NCBI GenBank assembly: GCA_019918135.1
Contig: WBZZ01004845.1
Location: 1 to 64,000 of the forward strand
DNA length: 64,000 bases
Direction of reading: 5' to 3'
Source: Paulinella micropora
Lineage: Eukaryota; Cercozoa; Imbricatea; Euglyphida; Paulinellidae
The position numbers and the translations under genes are program-made. Of this stretch, positions 35,301-46,692 are shown piece after piece (positions within the stretch are counted from its first letter, which is position 1; the number at the start of each line of letters is the position of its first letter). The notes under the pieces are model-generated. The model searched no databases, was not told the DNA's origin, and worked only from the letters and a program-made list of their open reading frames with translations.

Positions 35301-37417
35301 CTACTGTATGCTGCGTAGGCCTCCCGGCGCTGTTGAATGAGCTCCTTTAGCTCCCCGTCGAACCAATTGTTGGTGAAACGGGGTCGTATACATCTGGAGC
35401 CAAGGACCCGGTGCGCCGCCATTCGGAAGGACTGCGCCACTCGCTCGGTGACGTCATCTACCACCCGTTGGCTGTCGGCACCACCCGATAGGTCAAGCTC
35501 AGGCAGCTGATGCACTCCAAGCTTCTGTAGGCAATGCTGGAATACGTCATCGAACTTGTCGCGTAGATAATCCAGCGCTTGCTTCGCAGCGTGATCATTA
35601 CCCGAGACACCAGCACCAATAAGCTTATCAACACGAAAGGACTTGTAAGGTTTCGCAGCCCGCTTTGGCCGGCGCTGGCCGCTCCACGTCAGTTCGGCCC
35701 ATACTGCCTTGTGGTCCGTATCAAGATCATCTTCGCATACTCCGAACTTTGCTCCAGATGCCAAGCCAGGCGACGCGCAGATGTAATCGAGGAGGTGCTT
35801 GCCTGTGCCCATGCCGCGCTGCTCACGCCGGGACCACCAGTAGGACCCTTCCACTGGGCACGAGAAGCCGCTCAGATTTCGCAGGCCCGTAGCGACGAGG
35901 ACAGCCGCGAGTCTCTTGCCGTTCTCCGAACGTACCGGTGCTCCCTTATCATCGACCTCCCCGTGCTGACCGACGATGCCCTCCTCTTTTCGGCTGCATG
36001 CCGGCCCGAGCTTCGCGTTGGCATCCGCCACCGTGACCACAAGACCTTTGGCTCCAAAAAAAGCTATAGCTGCCTGCCAGGCCGCATACGCCTCTGACGA
36101 CTCTTCTTCCTGCGTTTCCTGGGGAAAGTAGCCGTTGCCCACATAGATATCCTGAGCGTCGGTAACACCCGAGGCGATACGCAGCCACACTTGCTGCCGG
36201 TGGTCGACGGGGGCTGACACCAGGTTGCAATACGGACCAAGGAAGTTAGCCACCGCGAATAGAACCCCACCCTTGCAGCGATTTTTCTCGCTGACCTCCG
36301 CAGGTTTTCCAAAAATCCGGAATCCATCCAGGCTGCATTTGGAAAGTTGCTTCTTGCCCATGCGGTGCTCCTGAGCCCCGATGACTAGCCAGCCCTCGTG
36401 CTTGTAGAATGATGCCCATTCCGCCGTGCCTACGTTGTCGTATCCCGTTTTACCCTGCCAGTTGTGACTCGCGACGAGTAGCTTGAAGCCGGTATCGAAC
36501 TGCTTGGAGCGGTGCTTCTTGGCTCGTTTCCGGACCCGACGGCCGCGCTTGGCTTCCGCCCTCGTGCTGCCCCCCTCTGCAGGTGCTTGCGCAGGTTGGT
36601 CCCCCACTGCACTGGCCGCCGAATGCAGGGCCACCACATGCACATCAGCACACTCAGACACACACTTAGGTGCATCGGCAGCCAATTCCGAAGACACCAC
36701 CTGCACATCATCGACACATTCTTCATGCAGAGGCAAGACGCGATATCCCGTCGCAGCTTCCTCCTTCCGGACCGCCGCTTCCCCACGCAGATGGATGCGA
36801 ATAAGCCTTCGGACACGTTCCCTGTCCCTGAACCTGCGCCCAAGGGCCACATTGACCCCTCTGCCGAAGAATTTGAGATGTTTGAGTTGCTGCAACGCCG
36901 TCTGCCTGCTGTCATCGTCCTCGTAGACCAGCTCCAGGTGACGAGACATTCGCTGGCCTTGCCACTCCATTACCGGGACCACCAGACCAAGACCGCTCAT
37001 TTTGGAGGCGATCTCCTGTAGATTGGCGCGTTCTGAGAGCCCCCAGACAATCAGATTACGCCCGTCCTTGTCGTACCGATCTACCCGCCGGTACCGTCGA
37101 GGCGGCGGTGCCATCTGCCATATAGCGCCGCTCGCCTTATGTTGAAGCGCCGACCCGTGTGCCAGGTTTGGGGAGGAAGGATGAGGCGCAGCTAAGATAG
37201 CCTCTCCACGTGGTTCAGGAATTCCGTCATATACGCGAGCCCTCATCCTCCCATCCTGGGACATCGGGCCAGAGCCCGTCGAAGAGGCATTCCCACGGGG
37301 ATTGTCCAGGTCTTCGGCGATTCTACCTTGTCCCATAAGGGCCACAGTGGTAGCTCCGTGCTTCGCGTATTTGTAATCCATTGAGAGTAGTAGACGGCCA
37401 ATGTCGCTGGCCATCAC
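32306..37417 (-). CDS. LINE polyprotein, copy 2: RRM-like, APE endonuclease, RT, CCHC
   Basis: An intact 1703-residue ORF with the same domain order and catalytic residues as the copy at 21997-27108. I count about 13 amino-acid differences (for example R592K, S734F, K1179N and F1359C/L1360S), none in a catalytic motif. Two intact long ORFs with about 99% identity argue for recent retrotransposition and for a standard code with Trp written as TGG throughout. Confidence 0.9.
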   Translation of the reverse strand: MMASDIGRLLLSMDYKYAKHGATTVALMGQGRIAEDLDNPRGNASSTGSGPMSQDGRMRARVYDGIPEPRGEAILAAPHPSSPNLAHGSALQHKASGAIWQMAPPPRRYRRVDRYDKDGRNLIVWGLSERANLQEIASKMSGLGLVVPVMEWQGQRMSRHLELVYEDDDSRQTALQQLKHLKFFGRGVNVALGRRFRDRERVRRLIRIHLRGEAAVRKEEAATGYRVLPLHEECVDDVQVVSSELAADAPKCVSECADVHVVALHSAASAVGDQPAQAPAEGGSTRAEAKRGRRVRKRAKKHRSKQFDTGFKLLVASHNWQGKTGYDNVGTAEWASFYKHEGWLVIGAQEHRMGKKQLSKCSLDGFRIFGKPAEVSEKNRCKGGVLFAVANFLGPYCNLVSAPVDHRQQVWLRIASGVTDAQDIYVGNGYFPQETQEEESSEAYAAWQAAIAFFGAKGLVVTVADANAKLGPACSRKEEGIVGQHGEVDDKGAPVRSENGKRLAAVLVATGLRNLSGFSCPVEGSYWWSRREQRGMGTGKHLLDYICASPGLASGAKFGVCEDDLDTDHKAVWAELTWSGQRRPKRAAKPYKSFRVDKLIGAGVSGNDHAAKQALDYLRDKFDDVFQHCLQKLGVHQLPELDLSGGADSQRVVDDVTERVAQSFRMAAHRVLGSRCIRPRFTNNWFDGELKELIQQRREAYAAYSRDESNAEARLNWLRLRKQIRKATRAKKSASFKQVQEEAVKCQREQSSKRFWLLAKRLGGARRTKVSAPVQREDGSLACTLPEKVARWEEFRKNSVKPRENPASAAVVVECCAEAGSLEWEEAEAKRQFHWNDRFRDEVARAMKEHEVGEDTCEELDKPFTQEEVLARQRALNNHKACGEDKVKNEMLKYGGAYINGYLTQYFNWIREAERTPKAWGKGIIVNIPKGGDPTDPDNWRDISIISCLGKLYLSLLATRLTLFVDGPDKLRPEQGGFRPGRRTTDQVFTLWQRLKGRQQQKRESYVLFVDLRKAFPSVWRDGLFERLWKLGVRGKFWRTLRRCYEQTSSQVLVDGALTPEVLEGVGVQQGSPLSPTLFNVFMDELCDRLASALKITDVKRLNDIKALLYADDVALIAHSRTELQKMVNVVAKFAEDYRLEVNLKPGKTEIMPIYTSSKAKRPSIRERGEPVVWFRGQNLCVTSQYKYLGVVITDDLKWKEQALRATRVTEVATAGWCSLWCAGEIQARYRLMCWNQLVGAKLKYAFDVWRAPVSQLTKLEAAMLRPMRMILGISPKTSKWITLFLARSLSAERLRRAAQLKFYGRLRVLPEKRFPVIASQVKSDWTAEAEGAIRDSMDLQQGLQELLNSSEKDLEGWCSTVDKWALQQDVKMVQQLMWDKREAGSDLTDGLRVILRLVFGTKEFPRWVALDDAHYNLLRRRLLSCNNRLRLYRSKLVSGMSPRCFCCHDDVNESLAHFLWDCPMHEGRRKQLLLSMQRLGGMAVGGAEGDGGSEEGGEVVGGEVVVEDVLLGREREGSVRQGWDDMSPVDQSRLFCKLFQGKSRFRSNFRLAALLGVTALRPPPKLDVLFGSYVSECWSAREGKREELGVEDGGEEVIDLTEVPSASVPPSPPSDVDVARRGRPRSVDVLARERGSGAQRSVSEFFSSANTLASSSSCTSQPPSAPAVAVAAMSVWCSDNALGSADPGDPMEAHVQDLDLML

Positions 37418-38405
37418 CGCCGCGCCTCTTTACGCCGAGGAAAGCGCCCGTCCATGCAAATAGCATCGGCGGTATCTGCAACACACACTACACGCATTTC
37501 CGCCGGTGTCACTGGACGCTGCCGCGTCGCTTCGTGCCCTTCGGCGCCCGCCAGCACCCCCAGCGTCGCCAGAACCTGCCTCACGCACTACACACACTCT
37601 CCATCGCATCGCCAACGCCTCTACTCTCATGCCTTATGGACTTTCAGCTGCTCCTAACAATACACATCATGAGGTACGGGTGTCCCCGAGTGGAGCCAGA
37701 TCGGACGGCGTGCCGCTGAAACTCCTTCCCCCACGTGGGTATAGAAGGCGCGAACCTAGCGGTACCTATAGGGTCTTACAGACAAGTATAGTAATCCCAG
37801 CCGAAGCTGCTCAGTTAGAAATGCAACGGTGGAGGGTGTGAATGCATGGGGCAAGGCACGGCAACGCAGCAAGGCACTGGCAAGGCATTGGGACCGACTG
37901 AAGCCCCTCTCCAACGTGCGCTCATCATGTGTTCCAGTTAGGCAACCCCGAAGAAGCGAAGATAGGGAGGAGACAAAACCCAGATAGGATGAAGATAGGA
38001 TTAACATGAAGCCGAAATGGAGCCGAGTTGGAACAGGTCAACTCAGCCCCATCTCGGCTCAATGTGAATCCTATCTTCAACCCATCTCGGTACTGTTTCC
38101 TCCGAATGCTCACCTCAATAAGATCACCAAACCGGAACTGGAAGCCCCCAGGCATTTACTCGGCAGGAAATTCGGCGAAAATGGGCTAACCAGGAAACCA
38201 GACCCAAACCAACAGCCAGAAAAAACGAGCCAACCAACAATCCAACAGACAACCCCACAACCTGCCTGGCCGAACCCCTACCGAGTAAATGCCCAGTTGA
38301 GAGTTGCGCATATCCCGGTGACCGCCCTCCCCAAGCGGTCACCTTCGTGGGGAGAGGCCCAACCACCTCCTCTTCCCATGGAGTGCCATCTTGTGCACAC
38401 CTCCA

Positions 38406-38406
<1 letters not shown>
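37418..38406 (-). other. LINE copy 2 5' untranslated region
   Basis: Matches 27109-28097 with single-base changes. No gene. Confidence 0.6.

Positions 38407-38484
<78 letters not shown>
38407..38484. repeat. (AAT)n microsatellite
   Basis: About 26 units between the LINE 5' end and repeat B copy 3. Confidence 0.95.
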
Positions 38485-38487
<3 letters not shown>

Positions 38488-38861
38488 ACATCTGAGGCGT
38501 ACTGATGCAGCAAATGGCATATCCTCAACGGACATAAGCCTCCAATACCCTTGTTCGAGGTCCTCCACCACCCCGTGTCAGTCTCTCGCCTGATGATCGG
38601 GGCCACCGATGGAGCTCCTGAGGGCAAGACTGCACTAAGCCGAGGTTATTCCGCAGTCCCAGCAACCTCTTGCAAGACGTCACCGAATGTGCAAGTGCAT
38701 ACACCAAGCGCGGTTGCTAGAGCTGCCTCGAAACCCCACCCATAACAATCTGGTGTCTGCTGGGTCCTGGGCTATCAACCAGCATATGCGGAGTTTAAGA
38801 TCTTTTACGCGCGCAACGACCCTCCTCCCCAGCATCTACCACCAAAGCGTTATGAGTTAGC
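38485..38861 (-). repeat. Repeat B copy 3 (longest bounded copy)
   Basis: About 377 bases with AAT arrays on both sides, which defines the unit. It matches 20221-20596 and, for the first part, 20713-20980. Confidence 0.65.
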
Positions 38862-38921
<60 letters not shown>

Positions 38922-38922
<1 letters not shown>

Positions 38923-39103
38923 GTGTATCTAGTGTATATCCTGCCAATTGCTGAGCCAAAAGGCCATGTGCATCCAGTCCTCCATTCCATAAGGAAAGTC
39001 TCCACACCAATCGGTGGAATAAAGGAAGTGACGGCATAGAACATTACTCTAGGAGCTTTATACCAATCAGCCCATGGAAAGGACCGATGGCCTATGTACT
39101 CCC
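38922..39103 (-). repeat. Repeat D copy 1
   Basis: About 180 bases starting GTGTATCTAGTGTATATCCT and ending GTACTCCCT, between AAT arrays. It is repeated at 39165-39338. No coding or pol III signal recognised. Confidence 0.6.
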
Positions 39104-39151
<48 letters not shown>

Positions 39152-39164
39152 TAATAATAATAAT

Positions 39165-39337
39165 GTATCTCCTGCCAATTGCTGAGCCAAAAGGCCATGT
39201 GCATCCAGTCCTCCATTCCATAAGGAAAGTCTCCACACCAATCGGTGGAATAAAGGAAGTGACGGCATAGAACATTACTCTAGGAGCTTTGTACCAATCA
39301 GCCCATTGAAAAGGACCAATGGCCTATGTACTCCCTC

Positions 39338-39338
<1 letters not shown>
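39165..39338 (-). repeat. Repeat D copy 2
   Basis: Nearly identical to 38922-39103 apart from a shorter left end. AAT arrays lie on both sides. Confidence 0.6.

Positions 39339-39420
<82 letters not shown>
39339..39420. repeat. (AAT)n microsatellite
   Basis: About 27 units between repeat D copy 2 and SINE copy 7. Confidence 0.95.
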
Positions 39421-39421
<1 letters not shown>

Positions 39422-39689
39422 GTGCTTCTCTGTCAATGGCTGATGCATTTCTGTACATGCGCCTCCATCGTCTCACCCGTGAGGGGAGTACGAAGAATTG
39501 ACGATAAGCTCTAATGACACCCCCGCAAGGGCAGTTCCAACACTTCCAGACGGGCCGGTATGTTCAATGAAAATACTGGTCCAGAAATAGACCGGTATGT
39601 TCAATGAAAATACTGGTGGCACCGACGGGAATCGAACTGGCGACAGGGCCCAGATGGTAGAACTTGACCACTGGGCTATCACGGTGTCC

Positions 39690-39690
<1 letters not shown>
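39421..39690 (-). repeat. tRNA-derived SINE-like repeat C, copy 7
   Basis: Same family and orientation as copies 1 to 6, with intact A-box and B-box sequences on the minus strand. Confidence 0.7.
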
Positions 39691-39723
<33 letters not shown>

Positions 39724-39725
<2 letters not shown>

Positions 39726-40346
39726 TATTGATCTGTCATGGCTGAGCCCGAGGGCCATGCGCCTCCATCCCTCGACCCAACAGGGACTACAGTGAGTTTG
39801 TTGGGGAGGGAAGAGTGACTCTAACCATCCTGCATAGAAGGCCCCAAAAGGAAGTCCCTACTACCCGCACAGTGTCGGGTACCTTGCAGGAAATCAACTA
39901 CAAATGATTGATCTTCCCCGCGTGAGAGCTCCACGAGACTGGGTAGGTCCCGCATGGAGGTACTCACAGGGGTAGCAGACATTTCATGCGGTCTGCCAGC
40001 GCATGAGGACGTTTTGTGGTAAGTATCTGGGACGCCTCGAAACCCGTCACCACCCCTAGATCGCGGAATGTAAATACCTCTTTGATCCCACGTGGTGTAT
40101 GTCTTATAAAAAACAACACAACGACATGGCCTCGGAACCAACACAACAACATAGCCTCGGAACCCACATCGACATAGCCTCGGAACCCACACAACAACAG
40201 AGCCTCGGAACCAACACAACAAGATAGCCTCGGAACCAACACAACAACATAGCCTCGGAGCCAACACAACGACATAGCCTCGAAACCAGTGGGAAGAGGC
40301 CCAACCACCTCCTCTTCCCGTGGGGTGCCATACTGTGCACCCCTCC
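39724..40346 (-). repeat. Repeat A copy 2
   Basis: Second copy of 19558-20181. The internal minisatellite of AGCCTCGGAACC units spans about 40111-40290. The minus-strand 5' end again matches the LINE 5' end, and AAT arrays lie on both sides. Confidence 0.6.

Positions 40347-40423
<77 letters not shown>
40347..40423. repeat. (AAT)n microsatellite
   Basis: About 25 units. It directly abuts the gypsy 3' LTR. Confidence 0.95.
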
Positions 40424-40660
40424 TGCAATGCCCCCAACGATAGCTCAATAAAAAGTCTGTAATGCAACCAAACACAGTCCTCAAGAATGAGAATGATGTC
40501 TCGTTGTATTAGCTCAGTGAAGCCGAAAAGGAAAACTGCAACAGACAAGGAATAAAATGGCATCAGGTCCAATACAGACAAATAATACTGAAAAACAGGC
40601 TGGTGCACCTGTCACCAGGAAAAGGTACTTTTTACCAGCTATCCGGGGGTGATGCCTACA
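40424..40660 (-). repeat. Gypsy 3' LTR (minus strand)
   Basis: 237 bases, about 95% identical to 51114-51354. On the minus strand both begin TGTAGGCATCACCCCC and end GGGGGCATT(A/G)CA, the TG...CA ends of LTRs. They bracket the minus-strand gypsy genes, and a GGAGGGAG purine tract lies just before this copy. No target duplication is seen. Confidence 0.65.
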
Positions 40661-40984
40661 GTACTCCCTCCAGATTTTACGACGGAAATAGCATTTTCGT
40701 CATACACCTTCTGATTTCTTTCTGCAAACAATATGCGCTATGGAGTCATGCCACACAGCGCATCGACCCACGGATAGACGCTAAAATACGATAGATATAT
40801 CCTCATACGGCACGTCAAAGCGGATTCTCTAGCAGTTCTTGTAAATTTTGAACTCCTCCCTTCAACTTCTTCTTCTTTTTTTTTTCTTTTTCTTTTTTTT
40901 CTCGGCAGTATGTCAAGAACAATGTATTACTATTAAAAATACAAGCAACGTGGTGCCGTATTCCACCCTTGATCTTCTTCTTCT
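40661..40984. other. Gypsy 3' non-coding region, left part
   Basis: No gene seen. A pyrimidine-rich run lies at about 40862-40901. Confidence 0.3.
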
Positions 40985-41013
40985 TATCATTATCATTATT
41001 ATTATTATTGTTC

Positions 41014-41044
<31 letters not shown>

Positions 41045-41045
41045 G

Positions 41046-41440
<395 letters not shown>

Positions 41441-41899
41441 CCTCCACACTAAGATCCGACGGTAAATACATGGTCTTTTAATGACATCCTCTTGTCTAAA
41501 GCGGATATCCTATAATATAGTACTAGGGGGCCAGTCCTAGTAACTATATCCGAAGTCGGGAGTAAGTACCCAACCCTGCGATATACCGACACAAGTAGAG
41601 ATTGACAGTGCACAGGTACGACAGTATATAATGTATCGTAAAAAAATAATTTAATGGAAGTTCAGAGAACATTTCATTTTTTCGAAAACATCATCCCAGG
41701 ACTTGGAAGAGAGTCAGACCCGGGAACACCATCGCTCATTACACTAGCGATCCCCGTCTACGGTGTAGTATCAGTGTCGATCGACCTTTCGCACTCGTAT
41801 GTTGCGATCGAATGCCAAGTTATATCACTGAGTCATTTTAATATTCATAATAATAACTGATGATGCATGATCAAATCATGATACGCAGTGGGCAATCAA
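41441..41899. other. Gypsy 3' non-coding region, right part
   Basis: No gene recognised; unique-looking AT-rich sequence between the inserted SINE and the last gypsy ORF. Confidence 0.3.
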
Positions 41900-42409
41900 T
41901 CAATTTATTTGAGACGCATAAAGAAAAATAGTGTCTTTGTTACTGCCTGGTGGTGAGCCACCAACAAAAGTTAAATCGAACTTTGACTGTTCGATAATGT
42001 CCCAGATCTTGTTAGGGATTCCGCCCAACGATAAGTCAAAAGGGATGTCAAGCACTCCCCTTGGCAGTGTCTGAATGGTCCACGCAGTGTAATCCTTGTC
42101 TCTGGGAGTAATTGTATCATCCCATGTCTCGAGACTTTTTGTGTCTTTATATACTGGCAGATAATGTCTTGCCTTTGGATCCTCGACCGGGTCTATATTT
42201 CTCCAGAACTGGAGTATCGGTTGCATAATTTTTTCGGCTGATGATATGTTGAGTGTCAGTGTGACACGCGTTTTTCGTGGAACTGCCACGACCCGCATTA
42301 AGTATAAGTCTGAGAGAGTGTCATCAGCAACATGTTGTTCTGCTGGTCTCATCAGATAAAAAGCGTCTTTCACCCATGCGATGGTTGCTATTGCGTCACT
42401 TCCTTCCAT
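41900..42409 (-). CDS. Extra 3' ORF of the gypsy element, unknown
   Basis: A 169-residue frame starting MEGSDAIATIAWVKDAFYLM. It lies downstream of integrase and may be the continuation of the polyprotein after a TAG (42502) and a frameshift near 42400, because the intervening frame also looks coding. There is no signal peptide or membrane segment, so it is not an obvious envelope. No family recognised. Confidence 0.4.
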   Translation of the reverse strand: MEGSDAIATIAWVKDAFYLMRPAEQHVADDTLSDLYLMRVVAVPRKTRVTLTLNISSAEKIMQPILQFWRNIDPVEDPKARHYLPVYKDTKSLETWDDTITPRDKDYTAWTIQTLPRGVLDIPFDLSLGGIPNKIWDIIEQSKFDLTFVGGSPPGSNKDTIFLYASQIN

Positions 42410-42501
42410 CGCCCATGGACGATCTCGACGTTGCCCGCATTTGGGTCAGTGTCAATCTCCTCATCCTCCTGGTGGACATCCTTTGATCTCATCGACCTCA
42501 T

Positions 42502-43941
42502 CTACTTCCTCGGTTGGTCGTTCATAAGATCATTTCGCGCTCTCCTTAGCTGCGCCTCTGTGATCTTCTCCTTCTTTCCGCTGTGCTCACGTGGAGACTT
42601 AGACTGAGTCCCCACCGCGCTTATGCGGTCAGTCTTCTCCTTACTGTCAACTTCAGTATCATCCTTCTCAGCTATCGGTGCCCGATAAGCATCTTCTTGG
42701 TCTATGCCAGCCTCCTTGTGGATGGGCGGCACCTCTTTGAAATCATCTTTCATCCGTTTTAACGCCTCCTCAACGGATTCATCTTCCAGTAAGAACGGAT
42801 CATACTTAATCAGCCTTCGTACATTCACAATTTGCATCTTCCCTCTACCCCTGATCTTGTCATTCAGAGGTCCCGTCTGTTCCATGATTTGATAAGGTCC
42901 TTTCCAATGAGTGAACAGCTTAGAGCTGACTCCCTTCGGGACCTGAGGATGGTACAATAGTACAATATCCCCGACCTGGAATTTGATCTGATCCAAGTGC
43001 GCTTGTCGCACCCCTTCAGCATCAGTCTTTCGGCGCTCCGCCTCTCTATGCGCCCTGACTATTTGCTCCGCCTCCATTTTCACTCTAAGTCTCATCCCAA
43101 ACAGCTCATCCGCATCCGCCCAAGTGTCTTTTGGGTGGAGGAGCGAAGTCTGGATATCAGGCTCACGCACATATACTAGCTGATATGGCGAGATTGAGCT
43201 CTTCGAGCCTCCTAACGCCGTAGAGGGTAGACAGTTCATTGCAAACGCAAATGATGGTGCTGCCTCGACCAATGCTCTTTGATTCTCCTTCTTTGTGCAA
43301 TATGTCTTTAGCGAGGCTTTGAGGGGTCTGTGTACCCGCTCGATTTTCCCATTTGCTCGCGGGTTATAGGCAGTAACATATTGCCATTTCATCCCGTAAT
43401 ACTTAGATAGTTTGTCGATAACCTCGTTATTAAAGTCCGAGCCTCGATCAGAACATATCTTTCTTGGTACTCCGATCTGTGAGATGATCCTATCGATCAG
43501 CGCTTCCAGGGTAACGTCTTTGACAGGGATGATCCACACATAATTGGTGGCTCTGTCAATAGCCGTAACGAGGTATTTGTAACCATCCTTCGATTCTGGG
43601 AAAGGTCCCACATGATCAATGTGTATAAACTCAAACATCCCCGCATGAAGAGGAAATTCGCCGATCAGGCCAAAATTTGCCTTCAGTGGTGTTTTGTTTA
43701 TCTTGCACGGGATGCATGCATCCACCGCCTGATCTATCTTCTCCTTCATCTTCTTCCACCAGAATCGCCTCGCTACGAACATGTGAGTTCGTTGTCGACC
43801 CGGATGCGCCAAAAGTGGGCAATTGTGGGCTGCGACAAATATAAATCGTCTCAGACTCTCCGGTACCCAAAGGTCCATTTGTCCAGCTGTGACGCATAGC
43901 GACCGTGAAGGCCCTTGTACCACAGTAGACCATCTCTCCAT
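42502..43941 (-). pseudogene. Gypsy integrase
   Basis: A 479-residue frame. The N-terminal zinc module has HPGRQRTH and CIPC. The catalytic core has FIHIDHVGPFP (first Asp), ICSDRGSDF (second Asp) and NPRANGKIERVHRPL (Glu), the DDE triad of retroviral-type integrases. The C-terminal region has WKGPYQI, the GPY/F module. No chromodomain is seen. It inserts element cDNA into the genome. The frame differs from RNase H, so the polyprotein is broken upstream. Confidence 0.85.
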
Positions 43942-45034
43942 CCCATCTCCTTCATCTGATCTTTGATCGCTTTCGTCATCTTTAGCTCATCCGGGTTCTG
44001 ATACAACTGTATGAGTTCCTTAAACTCCGGATCTTGAGCCTGTTGTTGCCTCCATGCGGTAGGCGAGGCTATATGGATAGTACCATCTTCTAGCCTTACC
44101 CCGATTCTTTCCGGGTCATCGTCTAGGTCACTTCTCCGCTCTTGAGGAGGCTCCGCATAAACTTCCTGCGTCTCCTCTTCTTCCTTCATGTTCGCCTTCG
44201 CATTCTCATATACCTCATAGGACCACTCAGCGTCCTCCTGGGTATGTAGCTCACAACATATCCCGTGATCCGGGCCTTGTGGACTGTACCGTAGACCCGT
44301 GCGGTCATATCGGACTCCACTCGCCATCTCCATCGTCTCAATGTGGCTGACCTCATACACCTTGTCAGTGGACAAGTCTTCCATCTCCACCGTGGACACC
44401 AACGCCGATACTTCTGAGTTAAACTCTAGCCTAGAGAGGCTATCAGCGACCACATTTCGCTTTCCCGGTAGATGGACCATTGTAAAATCGAAACAAGACA
44501 AGAACGCTTGCCACCGCGCCAGCCGTCCCGTCTGTTCATGATTCATCAACCATAACAGGTTATGATGATCAGTTCTAACAATAAATTGAGGTCCTCCCCA
44601 CAAATACTCTCTGAGCCTCTTGAGGGCCCATACTACGCCAACGCCTCTCTTTGCCTTGTGCAATAGTTTCTCTCCGCCGCACACAACTTCCTACTAATAA
44701 ACATGATTGGGCGTAATTTCTTCTCCTCATCCTCTTGTTGTAATACAGCCCCAATCGCAAACTTAGATGCGTCTGTATCGACTACGAATTGTTTCGTAAA
44801 GTCGGGCATCGTTAACACCAGTCCTCCGTCTTTCGGGTCTTTGTAAATGAGATCTTTGAGCGCATGAAACGCTTGCAAAGCCTCTTCGTCCCACTTCTCA
44901 AAGTCTCCAAAATCTATCATTTTCTCCACTTTAGCCCGTGTTGCACCCCAATCGGGTATAAACTGGCTATAGTATTGCGCCATCGCAAGGAATGAGTGCA
45001 ATTCAGTGCGGTTCTTCGGTATCGGTCGATTCAT
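43851..45034 (-). pseudogene. Gypsy RT connection and RNase H
   Basis: Two frames joined by a frameshift near 44640-44680. The first (44633-45034) has PKNRTELHSFLAMAQYYSQF and FVVDTDASKFAIGAVLQQ. The second (43851-44684) has FIVRTDHHNLLWLMN, FTMVHLPGKRNVVADSLSRL, the typical end of a Ty3/gypsy RNase H. This domain removes the RNA template during reverse transcription. Confidence 0.8.
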
Positions 45035-46671
45035 AATCTCCTCCCTCTTCTCCTTAGATATCGAGACTCGTTATGAGAGATCTCGTACCCTAAACATGTC
45101 ACACTCGTCTTGGCAAGTTGACACTTCTTCAGATTGCACTTCAGGCAAAAAGCTCCGATGCGCCTGAATATATCGGACAAATGATCGATATGCTCCTCCA
45201 TTGTGTTAGAGTATACGATAATGTCATCGATATAGCAAAATGCATATTCTCCCGCTTTCTGTCCCCTCCTTCTCATAAATCCTCCGTCTGTCAGATCATC
45301 GTACTGACTGCTTAGCATCTTCTGCATCGCCTTCTGAAAGAGTCCTGGGGCTTGCTTGAGGCCCATCGGAAGCACTTTCCATTGGTATATCTCCATACCC
45401 ATCACAAACGCCGTCAGCCATCTGGACTTTTCCTCCAGTGGTATCTGCCAGAAGCCATTCTTAAGGTCAATGACCGAATAGAATTTCGCATTCCGCAGTA
45501 CTCTCCTTCCTTCTTCTAATGTCGGGAGAGGATTTCTCTCTTCCTCCAGCACCTTGTTAACACGAGCATAGTTAACTGTCAGGCGCCATTCTCCTCCTGG
45601 CTTCGGCACTATTCTCGGTTGTGAGACTATTGAGGATGTTGATCTCTCAATAAAGTCCTCATTGAGCAGCTGTCTTGCTAGCTCCTCCGCTATCTTCGCC
45701 TCATGTATACTCAAGTTCGCCCTTCGTGGTGCCGGTGACGGCTCCGCACCCGGTATTTTGTAAATAACCGCTGTGAAATCCTCAGGCTTGACACCACCTG
45801 CATATGGAGGGTAAAAGATTTCCTTGTTCGCCTCTAATTTGGCTTTTAAAAGCTCCTTCTCTCTCTCCGTGCCTACTCCTTCTTCTAAGATTTTCCGCGC
45901 CGCCTCTTGGAAATCTTCATCAGACATCTTCTTAGTCTGCTTGAGGGGTTCTCTGTCCTCCTCCAAGCCTAAGTCCTCTTCCGAGACATCATCTAGGCCC
46001 GTCTTTTCATATGTGACCGTGTCCGGCTCATCATATTTGCCGAGCTCCACCAGCATGTCAATAAGTCTCGCGTATTGCAAAGGAGCCTTACGGGTGTAGA
46101 AACCATCAAAGCATGTGAATGCTTGCGATATCAATGTCAACTTGTCGAGGTCTCTGAGCTTCCGCTTGTATGCACTGCTCTGCTCACGAGTTCCCAAACG
46201 ACAAGCCACCGCTAGCTGTTGCTTGCGAGAGGGTACCGATATAGGATGATCAATAAGCCGGTCCCTTATTTCCTGCGCCCATATCGCCTTCTCGTTATAC
46301 GGCAGGATAATAGTACACGGCTTATTATTTTCAAATAAAGTCCGTAAGCATTTCTTCACTTCAGTTAGTGAACGCGGCCACGTGGGCTCATCACCCCAGA
46401 AGTCAGTAATAAAACTTTTAATAGTTTCTGGTGGAGTATCCGGGATTCGCCCCGATCTCCTTGGTACAAACGTCTCTCTTTTTTCTTCTCCTACTTTCGC
46501 ATGGAAACAGTATCCGTTAGAAATGTGGACATCTGCTCCTACTCCTTCCGCGAATCTCGCCAACGACGGGCTTCTTTGTGCGACACATATTATCTCCTCC
46601 TTCCGCTTCTCAATTAAGTCATCAATAGACTTTTTGTCCCAATGGCATGTCGGAACTGTGACAGTGCACAC
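45031..46671 (-). pseudogene. Gypsy reverse transcriptase
   Basis: A 546-residue frame. RT motifs are clear: PGGEWRLTVNYARVNKVL, FYSVIDLKNGFWQIPL (motif A Asp), TAFVMGMEIYQWKVLPMGL, APGLFQKAM and FCYIDDIIVYS (catalytic YIDD). The N-terminal about 290 residues are an extension between protease and RT. A frameshift near 45050 separates it from RNase H, and a TAG at 46693 separates it from the protease in the same frame. Confidence 0.85.
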
Positions 46672-46692
46672 TTGGGATTCCCAATTGTCGGT

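Larger units (their letters stand above)
32294..38406 (-). mobile_element. Full-length APE-type LINE, copy 2
   Basis: Second copy of the 21985-28097 unit, same orientation, again with (AAT)n directly at both ends. It matches to the same terminal bases on each side. Confidence 0.85.

Noticed and set aside
40424..40660. First read as another SINE-like repeat
   Set aside because: TG...CA ends, the partner copy at 51114, and the gypsy genes between them make LTRs a better explanation.
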